This document shows positions 44,627-54,040 of a stretch of DNA of 64,000 nt, piece after piece. Under the pieces are notes generated by a model. The model worked only from the letters and a program-made list of their open reading frames with translations, had not been told where the DNA came from and did no database searches. This DNA is from Ignavibacteria bacterium (GTDB lineage Bacteria > Bacteroidota > Ignavibacteria > Kapaibacteriales > Kapaibacteriaceae), in contig JADJIQ010000005.1 in NCBI GenBank assembly GCA_016707005.1, forward strand, positions 372,001-436,000. Reading direction: 5' to 3'. How positions within the stretch are numbered: position 1 is the first letter of the stretch; each line of letters starts with the position of its first letter. The translations under genes and the position numbers were made by a program.

Positions 44627-46839
44627 GTTCCACGCGTACGATCGACATCTCGGGAATGCATTGCGCTGCATGTGTCAACCGAGTTGAATCGGAGTTACTA
44701 CGCGTGCCTGGTGTATCGTCTGCTACTGTAAACCTCGTAACCAACCGAGCTACTGTGGAGATCGGCGACGGCGTTGTTGACGAAATCCTATCGCGTGCGA
44801 TCATCACGGCAGGCTATGCCGTGGAAGCTATCTACAGCGAGGGCACTGCAACTGATGTTGCATCGCTGACTGAACGGATCGAAGCACCTGCTCACGAATA
44901 CCGTGCGTCGCTGATCATCGCAGCTCCATTCACTGCGGCCGTCATGTTGATCGGCATGTGGGGCATGTTCAATGGTCATATTCCATGGGTTAACGAAGCA
45001 CTCTTTGTCCTGACCATTCCCGTGCTTTGGGCCGGACGATCTTTCTATGTTGGTGCTTTTCGTGCTGCACGCCATACAGCTGCAACGATGGATACCCTCG
45101 TCTCCATCGGAACCGGTGCCGCGTTCATTGCAAGCACCATCGCAACCTTCGCCCCTTCCATCCTACCATCGATGGCACACCACACCGGTGCCTACTTCGA
45201 TTCAACAGCAACGATCATTACTCTCGTACTTCTGGGGAAGTGGTTAGAGTCGAGGGCAAAGGGGCGGACAGCAGAAGCACTTCAGTCCCTGATGGAGCTG
45301 CATCCAACTGTGGTCCGTGTTCGACGCAACGGTGTGGACAGCGACATACCGGCCGGCGATGTTGCTGTGGGTGAGACCATCGTTATCCGTCCGGGAGAAC
45401 GTATCCCAACAGACGGTACGATCATCAGCGGCTCCACAAGCGTTGATGAGTCCATGCTCACCGGAGAGAATCTGCCTGTTGAACGCAGTGCAGGTGATAC
45501 GGTCATCGGAGGCTCCCTGAATACGACCGGATCGGTTTTGGTCCGGGCAACTGCTGTTGGATCTACCACTGTTCTCTCCGGCATCATCCGCTCCGTGGAA
45601 CGTGCTCAGCAAAGCAAGGCACCGATACAACGACTAGCTGACAAGATCAGCAGCGTCTTTGTGCCTATCGTCCTCGGCATCGCAATTCTGACATTCCTGG
45701 GTTGGATGATCGCCGCCCCATCGGATGTTGCCTTCACCCAGGCCTTGACCTCTGCTATCGCCGTCCTCATCATCGCCTGTCCGTGCGCTCTTGGTCTGGC
45801 TACTCCAACGGCCATCATTGTCGGATCAGGGAAGGGGGCGAAACACGGCGCTCTCTTCGCTCATGCTGCCGCACTTGAGCGACTCCATAGCATTACAACG
45901 ATCGTTCTCGACAAAACCGGAACTCTCACAGACGGAGCTCCTACCGTTCAAGATGTTTATACAACGGACACACCATCGTTACGTGTCTACATCGACGCAT
46001 TGGAGTCGGGTTCGGAACACCCGATCGCGAAAGCTCTTGTGTCATGGGCAGCCGTCCCGTCTGCAGACCGACTCCTTGCATCGTCTGCACAAACTCTTCC
46101 GGGAAAAGGAACAGTTGGTGTGATCGGATCTTCTCGAATACGGATCGGCAACGAAGATCTCATGAGCGACGCAATGCTGATCATTCCCGCGCCATTTCGT
46201 GCAGCTGCAGAGAGTCACGCAGCACATGGATGGTCAACACATTTCGTTAGCCTCAATGGAGCGGTGGTTGCGGCGATCGCCGTTGCAGATACCCTTCGCG
46301 TCTCAAGCGTAGATGCAGTTGCTCGTATGCGCACCCGCGGTCTTCGTGTTGTGATGCTCACCGGTGACAAAGAAGCAGCGGCCAAGCACATTGCCAATGC
46401 CGCCGGGATCGACGAAGTGATGCATTCGATCTCTCCTGATGGAAAGGCGAATGCAATCGAGAAACTCCAACGTCAAGGTGCTGTTGTTGCAATGGTCGGC
46501 GATGGCATCAATGACGCGCCCGCACTTGCACAAGCAGATGTAGGGGTCGCCATGGGGTCGGGAACAGATATCGCAAAATCCACTGCCGATGTGACACTGA
46601 TGCGCGCCGACCTGCATACTGTTCTCGACGCAATTGACGTTTCCCGAGCAACAATGCGTACGATCCGGCAGAATCTCTTCCTGGCCTTCTTTTACAATGT
46701 GCTGGGGATCCCCCTCGCTGCGGGATTGCTCATTCCCCTTACCGGCATGGCACTTTCACCCATGATCGCTGCGGCCGCAATGGCCCTTAGCTCGGTAACT
46801 GTGGTGACAAATGCGCTCAGATTGCGCATCTCACGATGA
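44623..46839 (+). CDS. copA: Cu(I)-exporting P1B-type ATPase
   Basis: 738 residues, GTG start. One N-terminal heavy-metal domain (GMHCAAC, residues 11-17), eight membrane helices, TGE about 280-282, the metal-binding CPC at 386-388, phosphorylated DKTGTLT at 430-436, and hinge GDGINDAPAL. The last helices carry YN (FFYNVLG) and MxxSS (MALSS), the pair that specifies Cu(I) over Zn or Cd. Coupled to msrA by overlap. Confidence 0.96.
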   Translation: MSSTRTIDISGMHCAACVNRVESELLRVPGVSSATVNLVTNRATVEIGDGVVDEILSRAIITAGYAVEAIYSEGTATDVASLTERIEAPAHEYRASLIIAAPFTAAVMLIGMWGMFNGHIPWVNEALFVLTIPVLWAGRSFYVGAFRAARHTAATMDTLVSIGTGAAFIASTIATFAPSILPSMAHHTGAYFDSTATIITLVLLGKWLESRAKGRTAEALQSLMELHPTVVRVRRNGVDSDIPAGDVAVGETIVIRPGERIPTDGTIISGSTSVDESMLTGENLPVERSAGDTVIGGSLNTTGSVLVRATAVGSTTVLSGIIRSVERAQQSKAPIQRLADKISSVFVPIVLGIAILTFLGWMIAAPSDVAFTQALTSAIAVLIIACPCALGLATPTAIIVGSGKGAKHGALFAHAAALERLHSITTIVLDKTGTLTDGAPTVQDVYTTDTPSLRVYIDALESGSEHPIAKALVSWAAVPSADRLLASSAQTLPGKGTVGVIGSSRIRIGNEDLMSDAMLIIPAPFRAAAESHAAHGWSTHFVSLNGAVVAAIAVADTLRVSSVDAVARMRTRGLRVVMLTGDKEAAAKHIANAAGIDEVMHSISPDGKANAIEKLQRQGAVVAMVGDGINDAPALAQADVGVAMGSGTDIAKSTADVTLMRADLHTVLDAIDVSRATMRTIRQNLFLAFFYNVLGIPLAAGLLIPLTGMALSPMIAAAAMALSSVTVVTNALRLRISR

Positions 46840-46883
46840 GGAATGTTTCTGACTAGCAAGAATCGTGCTATTTTTCCGAAAGC

Positions 46884-47456
46884 ATGATCCTACTCGACGA
46901 TCTTCTCATTCAGGAGCAGGTGTTGACGGCCACATTTGCGTGTGATCTTCAACGCTGTAAAGGGGCTTGCTGCACCCTTAGCGGAGGAGCGGGAGCTCCG
47001 TTACTTGAGAATGAAGTGAAACCTCTGCAATTGTCCGTTGCGGCCGCACTTCCCTATTTGGGAGACCGTTCCCGACGGTGGCTTGAAGAGAATGACCCAG
47101 TTGAAGGCCACGTGGGAGACAGGTCAGTTGCATGCCTCGATGATGCCGATTGTGTCTTTGTGTACTATGAGAACTCGGTGGCCAAGTGCGCCATTGAGAA
47201 GGCGTTTCATAATGGAGAGAGTGATTTCCGTAAGCCCCTTTCCTGCCATCTCTTCCCGATCCGGATCGCCGACTTCGGTGGGCCGTATCTGCATTACGAG
47301 CAGATCGAAGAATGTGAGCCCGGTCGTGAACTTGGAGCCCGCCTCAGCATACCGATGGTGGAGTCGCTTAAGGATGCCTTAGTTCGTGCCTTTGGTGAGA
47401 AGGCCTATGCCCGTATGTTGGCCGTATCGCGCGGTGAGGACGAGGGCGACGAATGA
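46884..47456 (+). CDS. DUF3109 cysteine-cluster protein
   Basis: 190 residues. Cysteines are clustered: CDLQRCKGACC near residues 20-30, then VACLDDADCVF, KCAIEKAFHNG and CHLFPIRI, as in the DUF3109 / CxxCxxCC zinc- or iron-sulfur-binding families. Function unknown. Its stop overlaps the start of rpoN by ATGA, an arrangement that suggests constitutive coexpression. Confidence 0.85.
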   Translation: MILLDDLLIQEQVLTATFACDLQRCKGACCTLSGGAGAPLLENEVKPLQLSVAAALPYLGDRSRRWLEENDPVEGHVGDRSVACLDDADCVFVYYENSVAKCAIEKAFHNGESDFRKPLSCHLFPIRIADFGGPYLHYEQIEECEPGRELGARLSIPMVESLKDALVRAFGEKAYARMLAVSRGEDEGDE

Positions 47457-49078
47457 AGCTAGGACTTAACCTTCAGACCGCTCTTCAGCAGTCGCTCACG
47501 CCACAACAGATCCAGTATCTCAAGATGCTGCAGCTGCCCCTGTTGCAGTTGGAGCAACACGTTCGGGCCGAGCTGGAGAACAATCCGATGCTCGAAGAGA
47601 GTCCGGAGTATGAACCGCAGGCCGCCGGAGAGGATCGTGTTACTGGTGACACCGAAGGTCCGGCTGAAAGCACTGCCTATGACGCACCGGTCCCGGGCAC
47701 TGAATCCCTCGGTCCCGAGAAGCGCACGGAGTCCATTGACGCTGCAACGGAATTCGACCCCAAGGATGCCTTTGAGTTCTATAAGCTTATCTGGGGAGAA
47801 GACCCTACAAGCGGGAGTTCAAGTGACACGCGCATGGGTGAAGATGATGACGATGAGCCTGTGTTTCAGTTCCGAGAAGTACAGACGTTAGAAGATGATC
47901 TTCTCGAACAGATGAAGTATCTGCAGGTGTCGTTAGAGGACAGATTATTCGGCGAGTACATCATTGGCAATGTTGATGACGATGGCTACTTGCGCCGAAC
48001 TCTTGATGAATTGATGCAGGAAGTGAACGATCGATTCGCGGAACACAATCTTGCGATGCACACGTCTACCATGCCGGGCCGTGCGCAGAACTATCTCCAG
48101 GATCTTATCGAAGACGTAACACGTCCGCTCAATCCGATCACGATGAAACAGGCCGAATCTGTTCTTCGCAAGGTGCAGTCGCTCGAACCTCCGGGTATTG
48201 CCTCTCGCAGTGTACAGGAATGTTTGCTTGCGCAGCTACGTGCCGTTGAGAAGCCGAATGCGGCGCAGAAGCTTGCCATCCTTATCCTGACAAAGACCTA
48301 CGAGGCCTTTGCGATGAAGCACTATCACATCATCGAACGTCAGCTCGATGTAACGGAGGACTACCTTCGTGAAGCGATCGATGTGATACGTCACCTCACA
48401 CCTCGTCCGGGTGGCGGCACGATCGGTCCGGAAGTGAACACCGTTACGCCCGACTTCACGGTTGAACCAACCGAAGACGGGTCGGACTTCCTCATCACGG
48501 TGAACGATTCCCGCCTTCCAACTCTTCGTGTGAGCAATGCCTATGAAAAGCTCAAGAAGGAAGCGCGATTCCACAAGTTCAACAAGGAGACTCGTGAGTG
48601 GCTGAGGAAGAAGTATGAAGACGCCAAGTTCCTCATGCAGGCCATCCGTCAGCGCAAGAGTACGATGCTTCGAGTGATGACGGCCATCATCGGTCTGCAA
48701 AAGGAGTTCTTCCAATACGGTCCGGAGCACTTGAAGCCCCTTATCTATCGCGATGTCTCTGAGATCACGGGGCTCGATATCTCCACGATCTGTCGGATCG
48801 TGAATGGGAAATACGTGCTGACCACCTTTGGAACGTTCGAACTGAAGTACTTCTTCAGCGAGGCGCTTCTCAGTGATGATGGCGAAGAGATCTCCACACG
48901 CGTCATCAAGCAAAAGATCAAGGAGCTCATTGAGGCGGAATCCAAGAGCAAACCATTGAGTGACGATAAGCTTGGCAAGGACCTCAAGAAACTGGGGTAT
49001 AACGTGGCGCGCAGAACAGTTGCGAAGTATCGCGAGCAGCTCCGTATTCCCGTGGCCCGATTGCGAAGAGAACTCTAG
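47453..49078 (+). CDS. rpoN: RNA polymerase sigma-54 factor
   Basis: 541 residues. Region I is glutamine/leucine-rich (LNLQTALQQSLTPQQIQYLKML), a long acidic linker follows (about 45-145), then the core-binding and DNA-binding regions (about 370-470, with the helix-turn-helix DISTICRIVNGKYVLT), and the RpoN box ARRTVAKYRE at about 519-528 that reads the -24 element. It should drive sigma-54 promoters with the help of AAA+ activators; none is in the window. Confidence 0.97.
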   Translation: MKLGLNLQTALQQSLTPQQIQYLKMLQLPLLQLEQHVRAELENNPMLEESPEYEPQAAGEDRVTGDTEGPAESTAYDAPVPGTESLGPEKRTESIDAATEFDPKDAFEFYKLIWGEDPTSGSSSDTRMGEDDDDEPVFQFREVQTLEDDLLEQMKYLQVSLEDRLFGEYIIGNVDDDGYLRRTLDELMQEVNDRFAEHNLAMHTSTMPGRAQNYLQDLIEDVTRPLNPITMKQAESVLRKVQSLEPPGIASRSVQECLLAQLRAVEKPNAAQKLAILILTKTYEAFAMKHYHIIERQLDVTEDYLREAIDVIRHLTPRPGGGTIGPEVNTVTPDFTVEPTEDGSDFLITVNDSRLPTLRVSNAYEKLKKEARFHKFNKETREWLRKKYEDAKFLMQAIRQRKSTMLRVMTAIIGLQKEFFQYGPEHLKPLIYRDVSEITGLDISTICRIVNGKYVLTTFGTFELKYFFSEALLSDDGEEISTRVIKQKIKELIEAESKSKPLSDDKLGKDLKKLGYNVARRTVAKYREQLRIPVARLRREL

Positions 49079-49128
49079 GACGCGATACCCGTTCCGGCAC
49101 GCGTCACGTTCTATCTGATAATCACCAC

Positions 49129-49148
49129 AAGGGGGCATGAAGCCCCTT
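49129..49148. terminator. Hairpin after rpoN, overlapping the next start codon
   Basis: AAGGGGGC-ATGAA-GCCCCTT, a 7-8 bp stem followed by TTCGTCGTTTT. It may terminate the rpoN transcript. The loop contains the ATG of the 49137 ORF, so that start would be hidden in the RNA; the true start of that gene may be further downstream. Confidence 0.4.
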
Positions 49149-49553
49149 TCGTCGTTTTCGACCCCTCTTTTGCCTTGGTTGCTCACCGATTCGGAGGAGC
49201 GTAACATCTACCAGTGGCTTGTAATCGCCACTATGACAGTAGATGGCAGAGTGGGTGGCGTACCCTCGCAGATACTTCGTGAATCGGAATCTGCGCCAAT
49301 GAAATCTGCCATGCGTCCCACGCTCTACCGTCTTCAGGCCATCCTGATGCGGCTGTCGCGTGGCGAACGGGTAACGGCGAATCTTATGGCGAAGGACCTG
49401 GAAGTAAGCGAACGTACCGTTGCGCGTGACCTGGACTACTTGATCAACACCTTGCACGTCCCGATGTCGTACCACTATGGTCGCAAGTCGTATGTATTGG
49501 ATGGCCCCTTGCCATCCCTTCTTGCACCGCCGGATAAACTGCCGGAGGGGTAG
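49137..49553 (+). CDS. Small HTH DNA-binding protein (HTH_11/WYL-N-like), start uncertain
   Basis: 138 residues as read from ATG 49137; the N-terminal part looks little like protein, and ATG 49299 would give an 84-residue form that starts just before the recognisable domain. That domain (YRLQAILMRLSRGERVTANLMAKDLEVSERTVARDLDYL) is a winged helix-turn-helix of the kind that begins WYL/DeoR-type regulators. No effector domain follows. It may regulate a nearby gene, but no target site can be assigned. Confidence 0.65.
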   Translation: MKPLSSFSTPLLPWLLTDSEERNIYQWLVIATMTVDGRVGGVPSQILRESESAPMKSAMRPTLYRLQAILMRLSRGERVTANLMAKDLEVSERTVARDLDYLINTLHVPMSYHYGRKSYVLDGPLPSLLAPPDKLPEG

Positions 49554-49556
49554 AGT

Positions 49557-50417
49557 TCAGCCCTGTTTCGGGACGAATAACTTCATGGAAATGTCGAGAG
49601 CGGTGGCGCTGTGTGTAATCGCGCCCACGCTAATGTAATCCACTCCTGCCTCTGCATAGTCGCGGATGTTGTCGTACGTTATCCCACCCGATGCTTCGGT
49701 CTCAAGTCGACCATCAACGATGCGAACTCCCTCAGCAACCTCATCCGGCGTGAAGTTGTCGAACATCACCCGATGAACTCCCTTGCACTGGAGGATCTCC
49801 AAGACATCATCGAGCGAACGTGCTTCAACCTCCACCTTCATCATCGGTCTGTCCCGCAGGTCCGCAACGATGGTATCAACGGCCTCACGAATACCACCAC
49901 ACGCTGTGATGTGGTTGTCCTTGATCATCACCATGTCATAGAGACCTAGCCGATGATTGAATGCGCCGCCGATCGTTGTGGCGTATTTATCAAGCAATCG
50001 CCATCCAGGGATGGTCTTTCGTGTATCAAGAACACGTGCCTTTGTGCCGGCGATCCGGTCAACATACTGTCGGGACTTCGTAGCAACACCGCTCATGCGT
50101 TGGATGAAGTTCAGAGCTGTGCGCTCGCCTGCCAACAAGGCATGTGCCGGGCCTTCCACGAGAGCGATCACCGTACCGTTCTTGATACGGTCACCCTCAT
50201 TCACCTTTAGCTCGATATCCACGTCCGACGAGAATTCCCGGAAGACAAGCGGCAACATCGGAAGTCCGCACACCACTCCATCCTGCTTCATCAAAAACCG
50301 CGCAGCGGCGGTAGCATCACGCGGAATGCTCAGGTCACTCGTGATATCTCCCGTCCCCAGATCCTCGCGGATCGCAAACTGAATGAGACGGATGAGGGAG
50401 GAGTCGAGGGGGAGCAT
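49557..50417 (-). CDS. nadC: Nicotinate-nucleotide pyrophosphorylase (carboxylating)
   Basis: 286 residues with the QPRTase signatures: REDLGTGDIT at the N-terminus, AERTALNFIQRMSGVAT, ARVLDTRKTIPGWR, and HRLGLYDMVMIKDNH. It converts quinolinate and PRPP to nicotinate mononucleotide in de novo NAD synthesis. The start lies only 7 bp from the large hairpin of 50425-50493, which would control or shield its ribosome site. NAD kinase is encoded 6.5 kb away, in another operon. Confidence 0.95.
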   Translation of the reverse strand: MLPLDSSLIRLIQFAIREDLGTGDITSDLSIPRDATAAARFLMKQDGVVCGLPMLPLVFREFSSDVDIELKVNEGDRIKNGTVIALVEGPAHALLAGERTALNFIQRMSGVATKSRQYVDRIAGTKARVLDTRKTIPGWRLLDKYATTIGGAFNHRLGLYDMVMIKDNHITACGGIREAVDTIVADLRDRPMMKVEVEARSLDDVLEILQCKGVHRVMFDNFTPDEVAEGVRIVDGRLETEASGGITYDNIRDYAEAGVDYISVGAITHSATALDISMKLFVPKQG

Positions 50418-50424
50418 GTTAATC

Positions 50425-50493
50425 TGCTAATGTGCTAATGTGCTAATGTGCTAATCAACAATATTAGCACATTAGCACATTAGCACATTAGCA
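50425..50493. repeat. Perfect 31-bp hairpin built from 8-bp repeats
   Basis: The left arm (50425-50455) is about four units of GTGCTAAT; the right arm (50463-50493) is the exact reverse complement (units ATTAGCAC); the 7-base loop is CAACAAT. It lies between the stop of a T9SS gene (50514) and the nadC start (50417). The iterated 8-bp unit can change number by slippage; no T tract follows the stem. Confidence 0.95.
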
Positions 50494-50513
50494 CATCAGC
50501 GAAATCGAACGTG

Positions 50514-52238
50514 TCATTTCTGCAGGATCAGCATTTGTGTCTCGTCGATGTATGGTCCAGTGAGTCGACAGTAGAAAGTCCCCGAGCTTTGTGAGGTGAG
50601 GTCTATGGACACAGACGTAGCAACGTCTCGTTGAACAAGTTCTTTGTGTTGTATGAGCACAATTTCACCGATTGCATTGTATATGACAAGACTAACGGTT
50701 CCTTTCACAGGAACAATAAACTCAATATCAGCGATACCAGTTGTGGGATTCGGAGAAATGGATGTAATGCCTAACAAAGGAGCTTCAGTTGAATTGGAAT
50801 CGATGGGAGGGGGCAAATTCTTTGTCACTCCCAACTCTCCATCTCCGTTGATGAGTTTGAGATACAAACCTTCTCCGTTCAAATCTCGCACATCACTATA
50901 CAACACTATAGCACCATGATCTCCATCAGAGATGATTCTTAGTGCATAGTTGGGTCCAATTTGTTGGAGACTCGCGAAGAACACTCCTTCTTCAGCCCAG
51001 AGAGGAGAACTTTGTGAGTTGAACCGCTGCGCACGAATTCTGAGATCCGAATAGGGGCCCTCCAACCAAAATGCAATCACTCCAGCGTTCCGGTCCGAAA
51101 CAACATAGTATCCCAAAAAACCAATAGAATCAGTTTGTACTTTGACTGGTTCAGCCCAAACTCTTGTGCCATCTTTTCCATACAAATCAAGAACGAGATC
51201 GTAAATGTTCTCCGAGTAACTTCGAGTGTACCCAGCCACAAACAATTGACCAGTGCTGCTCACGGTGAGAGCTGAGAGTTCGCTATACTTGGTGGTATCA
51301 GAGATTAGCTTACCATTCTTTTCGAGCGAAAGCATACCGGCTGAATCAACGTGTTGCAAGAAAATAGCCGGTTTGCGATATCTACTATCAAGAAATGCAA
51401 AATATGCTCCAGAGGATCCATCACTCGTCATGCCTAACACGCGCTGCCCAACACTGTTCACCAGAAAACCAACGTCAAGATCACAAATAGTTGCACCTTT
51501 TGAACCCCATCGGACTTGACCTGTACTATCAACACGCTGCGAATAAAACGCGTAGTCCTGGTTGGGCATTTGCTCCGCCCAGCAAAATATCAGGCCGCCT
51601 TGATTATCGCTAACAACTCCAAACACTAGTGGATACATCTGCATACCTCTATATATGTCAACACCGCCTTGTGTCCACAGATTTCTCCCACTTGAATTGA
51701 TACGTTGGGTATGTAAGGCATAGCGTTGATTTTCAAGCTCATTCCAGAGTAAGATCGTACCGCCATTGCCATCCGAGACGGCACTAACAATTGTCCGATT
51801 TGCTGCTGACTCAAAGACGGGGATTCCATTGCTTGCCAGCATGGGCACACCACTCTTGTCCAACCGTTGCATGTATATATCTGGCTCTCCTGAGCGATAG
51901 TCAGACCAATAGATGGTGACCCCACCAACCGCATCAGGCACAATCGCACCAATCAGCTGATTTTCGGCTTCAACACACACATCCACACCATTGGTCTTCC
52001 AAAGGACTACACCTTTAGGATCAACACACTGGGCTTGTACGTCGCGGTTGACTGCAGAACTCTGAGACCAACCAATAACAACACTTCCATTGCTAGTTTT
52101 TGTGAGAATGTGCTGATGTCCATACCCGCCTACGTCCGTAATGGTAGTACCCCTCCATGGATTCATGGACCACTGCGCATGCGCACTAGTCACATCAAGT
52201 ATGAGGATCAACACGATGAGATAAGGGCGGACCATCAC
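50514..52238 (-). CDS. T9SS-secreted propeller-like protein (paralogue 1)
   Basis: 574 residues. Signal peptide ending AHAQ; a body with repeated beta units around 'DIYMQRLDKSGVP', 'HTQRINSSGRNLW' and 'YSQRVDSTGQVRW', each ending in a 'G...LW..G' turn, suggesting a beta-propeller of seven or so blades; then a C-terminal T9SS sorting domain (ISPNPTTG ... ending MLILQK). It is homologous along its length to the next gene upstream. Base composition is visibly AT-richer than its neighbours. Ligand unknown; no enzyme motif. Confidence 0.82.
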   Translation of the reverse strand: MMVRPYLIVLILILDVTSAHAQWSMNPWRGTTITDVGGYGHQHILTKTSNGSVVIGWSQSSAVNRDVQAQCVDPKGVVLWKTNGVDVCVEAENQLIGAIVPDAVGGVTIYWSDYRSGEPDIYMQRLDKSGVPMLASNGIPVFESAANRTIVSAVSDGNGGTILLWNELENQRYALHTQRINSSGRNLWTQGGVDIYRGMQMYPLVFGVVSDNQGGLIFCWAEQMPNQDYAFYSQRVDSTGQVRWGSKGATICDLDVGFLVNSVGQRVLGMTSDGSSGAYFAFLDSRYRKPAIFLQHVDSAGMLSLEKNGKLISDTTKYSELSALTVSSTGQLFVAGYTRSYSENIYDLVLDLYGKDGTRVWAEPVKVQTDSIGFLGYYVVSDRNAGVIAFWLEGPYSDLRIRAQRFNSQSSPLWAEEGVFFASLQQIGPNYALRIISDGDHGAIVLYSDVRDLNGEGLYLKLINGDGELGVTKNLPPPIDSNSTEAPLLGITSISPNPTTGIADIEFIVPVKGTVSLVIYNAIGEIVLIQHKELVQRDVATSVSIDLTSQSSGTFYCRLTGPYIDETQMLILQK

Positions 52239-52292
52239 TATTTCTAATTCTACTGGAGGGTGTCAGAAAACGTAAACTGAATGTACAGCAGG

Positions 52293-54035
52293 TTAATGCT
52301 GAACAATGAACATCTTGCTCTCATTGATGTATGGTCCGGTGAGTCGACAAAAGAAAGCTCCTGAACTTTGAGCAGAGAGATCAATTGATATCGTAGTGGC
52401 AATATCTCGCTGAACAAATTCTTGAAATGGTACAGCAACAACTTCGCCGATAGCATTGTAAACAGTAACAGTAACTGTCCCTCTTACTGGCACAACGAAC
52501 TCTAGGTCTAAGATTCCGGTAGACGGGTTAGGGGAAATGGATCGGATGCCTACGATAGGAGACTCCATCGAATCAGAATCGACGGGAGTAGGCGGTGGAT
52601 TCTTCGGAACTCCCAAAACTCCATCTTCGTTTATATGCTGAATGCGCAGTTCTTTTTTTTGGCTGCCTGGCACATCAACGTACGCCATAACAGCCCCATG
52701 CGATCCATCAGAGATAATCTGAGGTAAAAAGAAGAAGTACAAGGGATTCTGTTGAATAGCAGCGAAGAATCTTCCTTCTTCCTCCCAGCGCCTAGAACCA
52801 TCTGAATTGAATCTCTGAGAATAAACCTTAGCCTGGCCGTCTTGTACTTGCAACCAAAATGCTATTACTCCTCCACTATCGTCAGATACATACCTGACAT
52901 AGCTTGTTGCTGTCGACACAGGAGGCAAAATGACAGGTTCTGGCCAGAGGCCGGAACCATCTTTTCCAAACAACTGAAGAACACTTTGGATTTTTGAATC
53001 AACAGCATTAGGCTGAAACCACCATGACAGGAATACTTGTCCTCTGCCATTTGCTACTACGTCTGTTAGAGTACATAAAAGATTTGTATCTGAGATCAGC
53101 CTGCCGTAATTCCCCAACGTGATTGTGCCAGATGAATCAACATGCTGCAGATAGATCCTCCTTCGCCCTTTCCTAACTTCTTGAAATGCAAAGTATGCCC
53201 CATAAGTTTCATCTTTTGCCATTTCCACGAGTTGAAATTCGTTAGTACCCTCAACAATTCCGACGTCAAGATTGCTAACAGTTACACTACTGGAGTCCCA
53301 TCGAATTCGTCCGATGCTGTCAATCCGCTGCGCATAGAACTTGTGGTAGCGGTTCGGAACTGCTTCCCTCCAACAAACTATCAAGCCACCACTTCCATCA
53401 TCAACCATGCCAGTCACTGCAGCCTGACTCAACACATCTCGTACTGCGATAACACTTGATTGCGCCCATAGAACCCTCCCGTCGGCATTAAGATGTTGCG
53501 CTCGGATTGTGCGTAGAGTTCTTGTATACTCTTGCCAAACAATCATTGTGCCACCAGCTCCGTCGGGAATAGCACGAAGATAGTCCCTATGTGCTGCGGA
53601 GTCGAAAACAGGAATTCCATTCTTTACAAAGTGAGGCAGCCCATACTTATCCAAACGTTGCATGTAAATGTCAGACACTCCTGTTCGAGTATCACTCCAG
53701 AAAATAAAGGCACCCTCAATGGTATCAGGAATGACGGCACTTGGGACGTTGTTTGACTTCAGAACGCATACCTCAACACCATTGATCTTCCACAAGGCTA
53801 CACCATTGCGATCAACCCCTTGTGCGTAGATGTCGTAACCATTAGAATTATCCTTGGACCATGCCACAAGGATGCTACCACCCACGAGGTTTGCAAGGAT
53901 CTGATTGCTCTGGTTAATGCCAGTGTTAGATATAATCGTACTCTTCCATGGATCCGTTGACCACTGTGCATGTATAACCACCACATCAAGGATGAGGATG
54001 AGGATCAATACAAGAAGGGATAAACGAGCAGGCAC
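52293..54035 (-). CDS. T9SS-secreted propeller-like protein (paralogue 2)
   Basis: 580 residues, GTG start at 54035. Same architecture as paralogue 1: signal peptide ending IHAQ, propeller-like repeats ('DIYMQRLDKYGLP', 'RAQHLNADGRVLW', 'YAQRIDSIGRIRW') and the T9SS sorting domain (ISPNPSTG ... ending MFIVQH). The two are a tandem duplication with 54 bp between them. AT-rich like its partner. The short spacing to the adenine deaminase gene upstream (5 bp) may reflect insertion into an existing operon. Confidence 0.82.
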   Translation of the reverse strand: MPARLSLLVLILILILDVVVIHAQWSTDPWKSTIISNTGINQSNQILANLVGGSILVAWSKDNSNGYDIYAQGVDRNGVALWKINGVEVCVLKSNNVPSAVIPDTIEGAFIFWSDTRTGVSDIYMQRLDKYGLPHFVKNGIPVFDSAAHRDYLRAIPDGAGGTMIVWQEYTRTLRTIRAQHLNADGRVLWAQSSVIAVRDVLSQAAVTGMVDDGSGGLIVCWREAVPNRYHKFYAQRIDSIGRIRWDSSSVTVSNLDVGIVEGTNEFQLVEMAKDETYGAYFAFQEVRKGRRRIYLQHVDSSGTITLGNYGRLISDTNLLCTLTDVVANGRGQVFLSWWFQPNAVDSKIQSVLQLFGKDGSGLWPEPVILPPVSTATSYVRYVSDDSGGVIAFWLQVQDGQAKVYSQRFNSDGSRRWEEEGRFFAAIQQNPLYFFFLPQIISDGSHGAVMAYVDVPGSQKKELRIQHINEDGVLGVPKNPPPTPVDSDSMESPIVGIRSISPNPSTGILDLEFVVPVRGTVTVTVYNAIGEVVAVPFQEFVQRDIATTISIDLSAQSSGAFFCRLTGPYINESKMFIVQH

Positions 54036-54040
54036 TATTA

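Noticed and set aside
48236..49207. 323-codon minus-strand frame opposite rpoN
   Set aside because: Shadow of the sigma-54 gene, whose own frame carries all family motifs.
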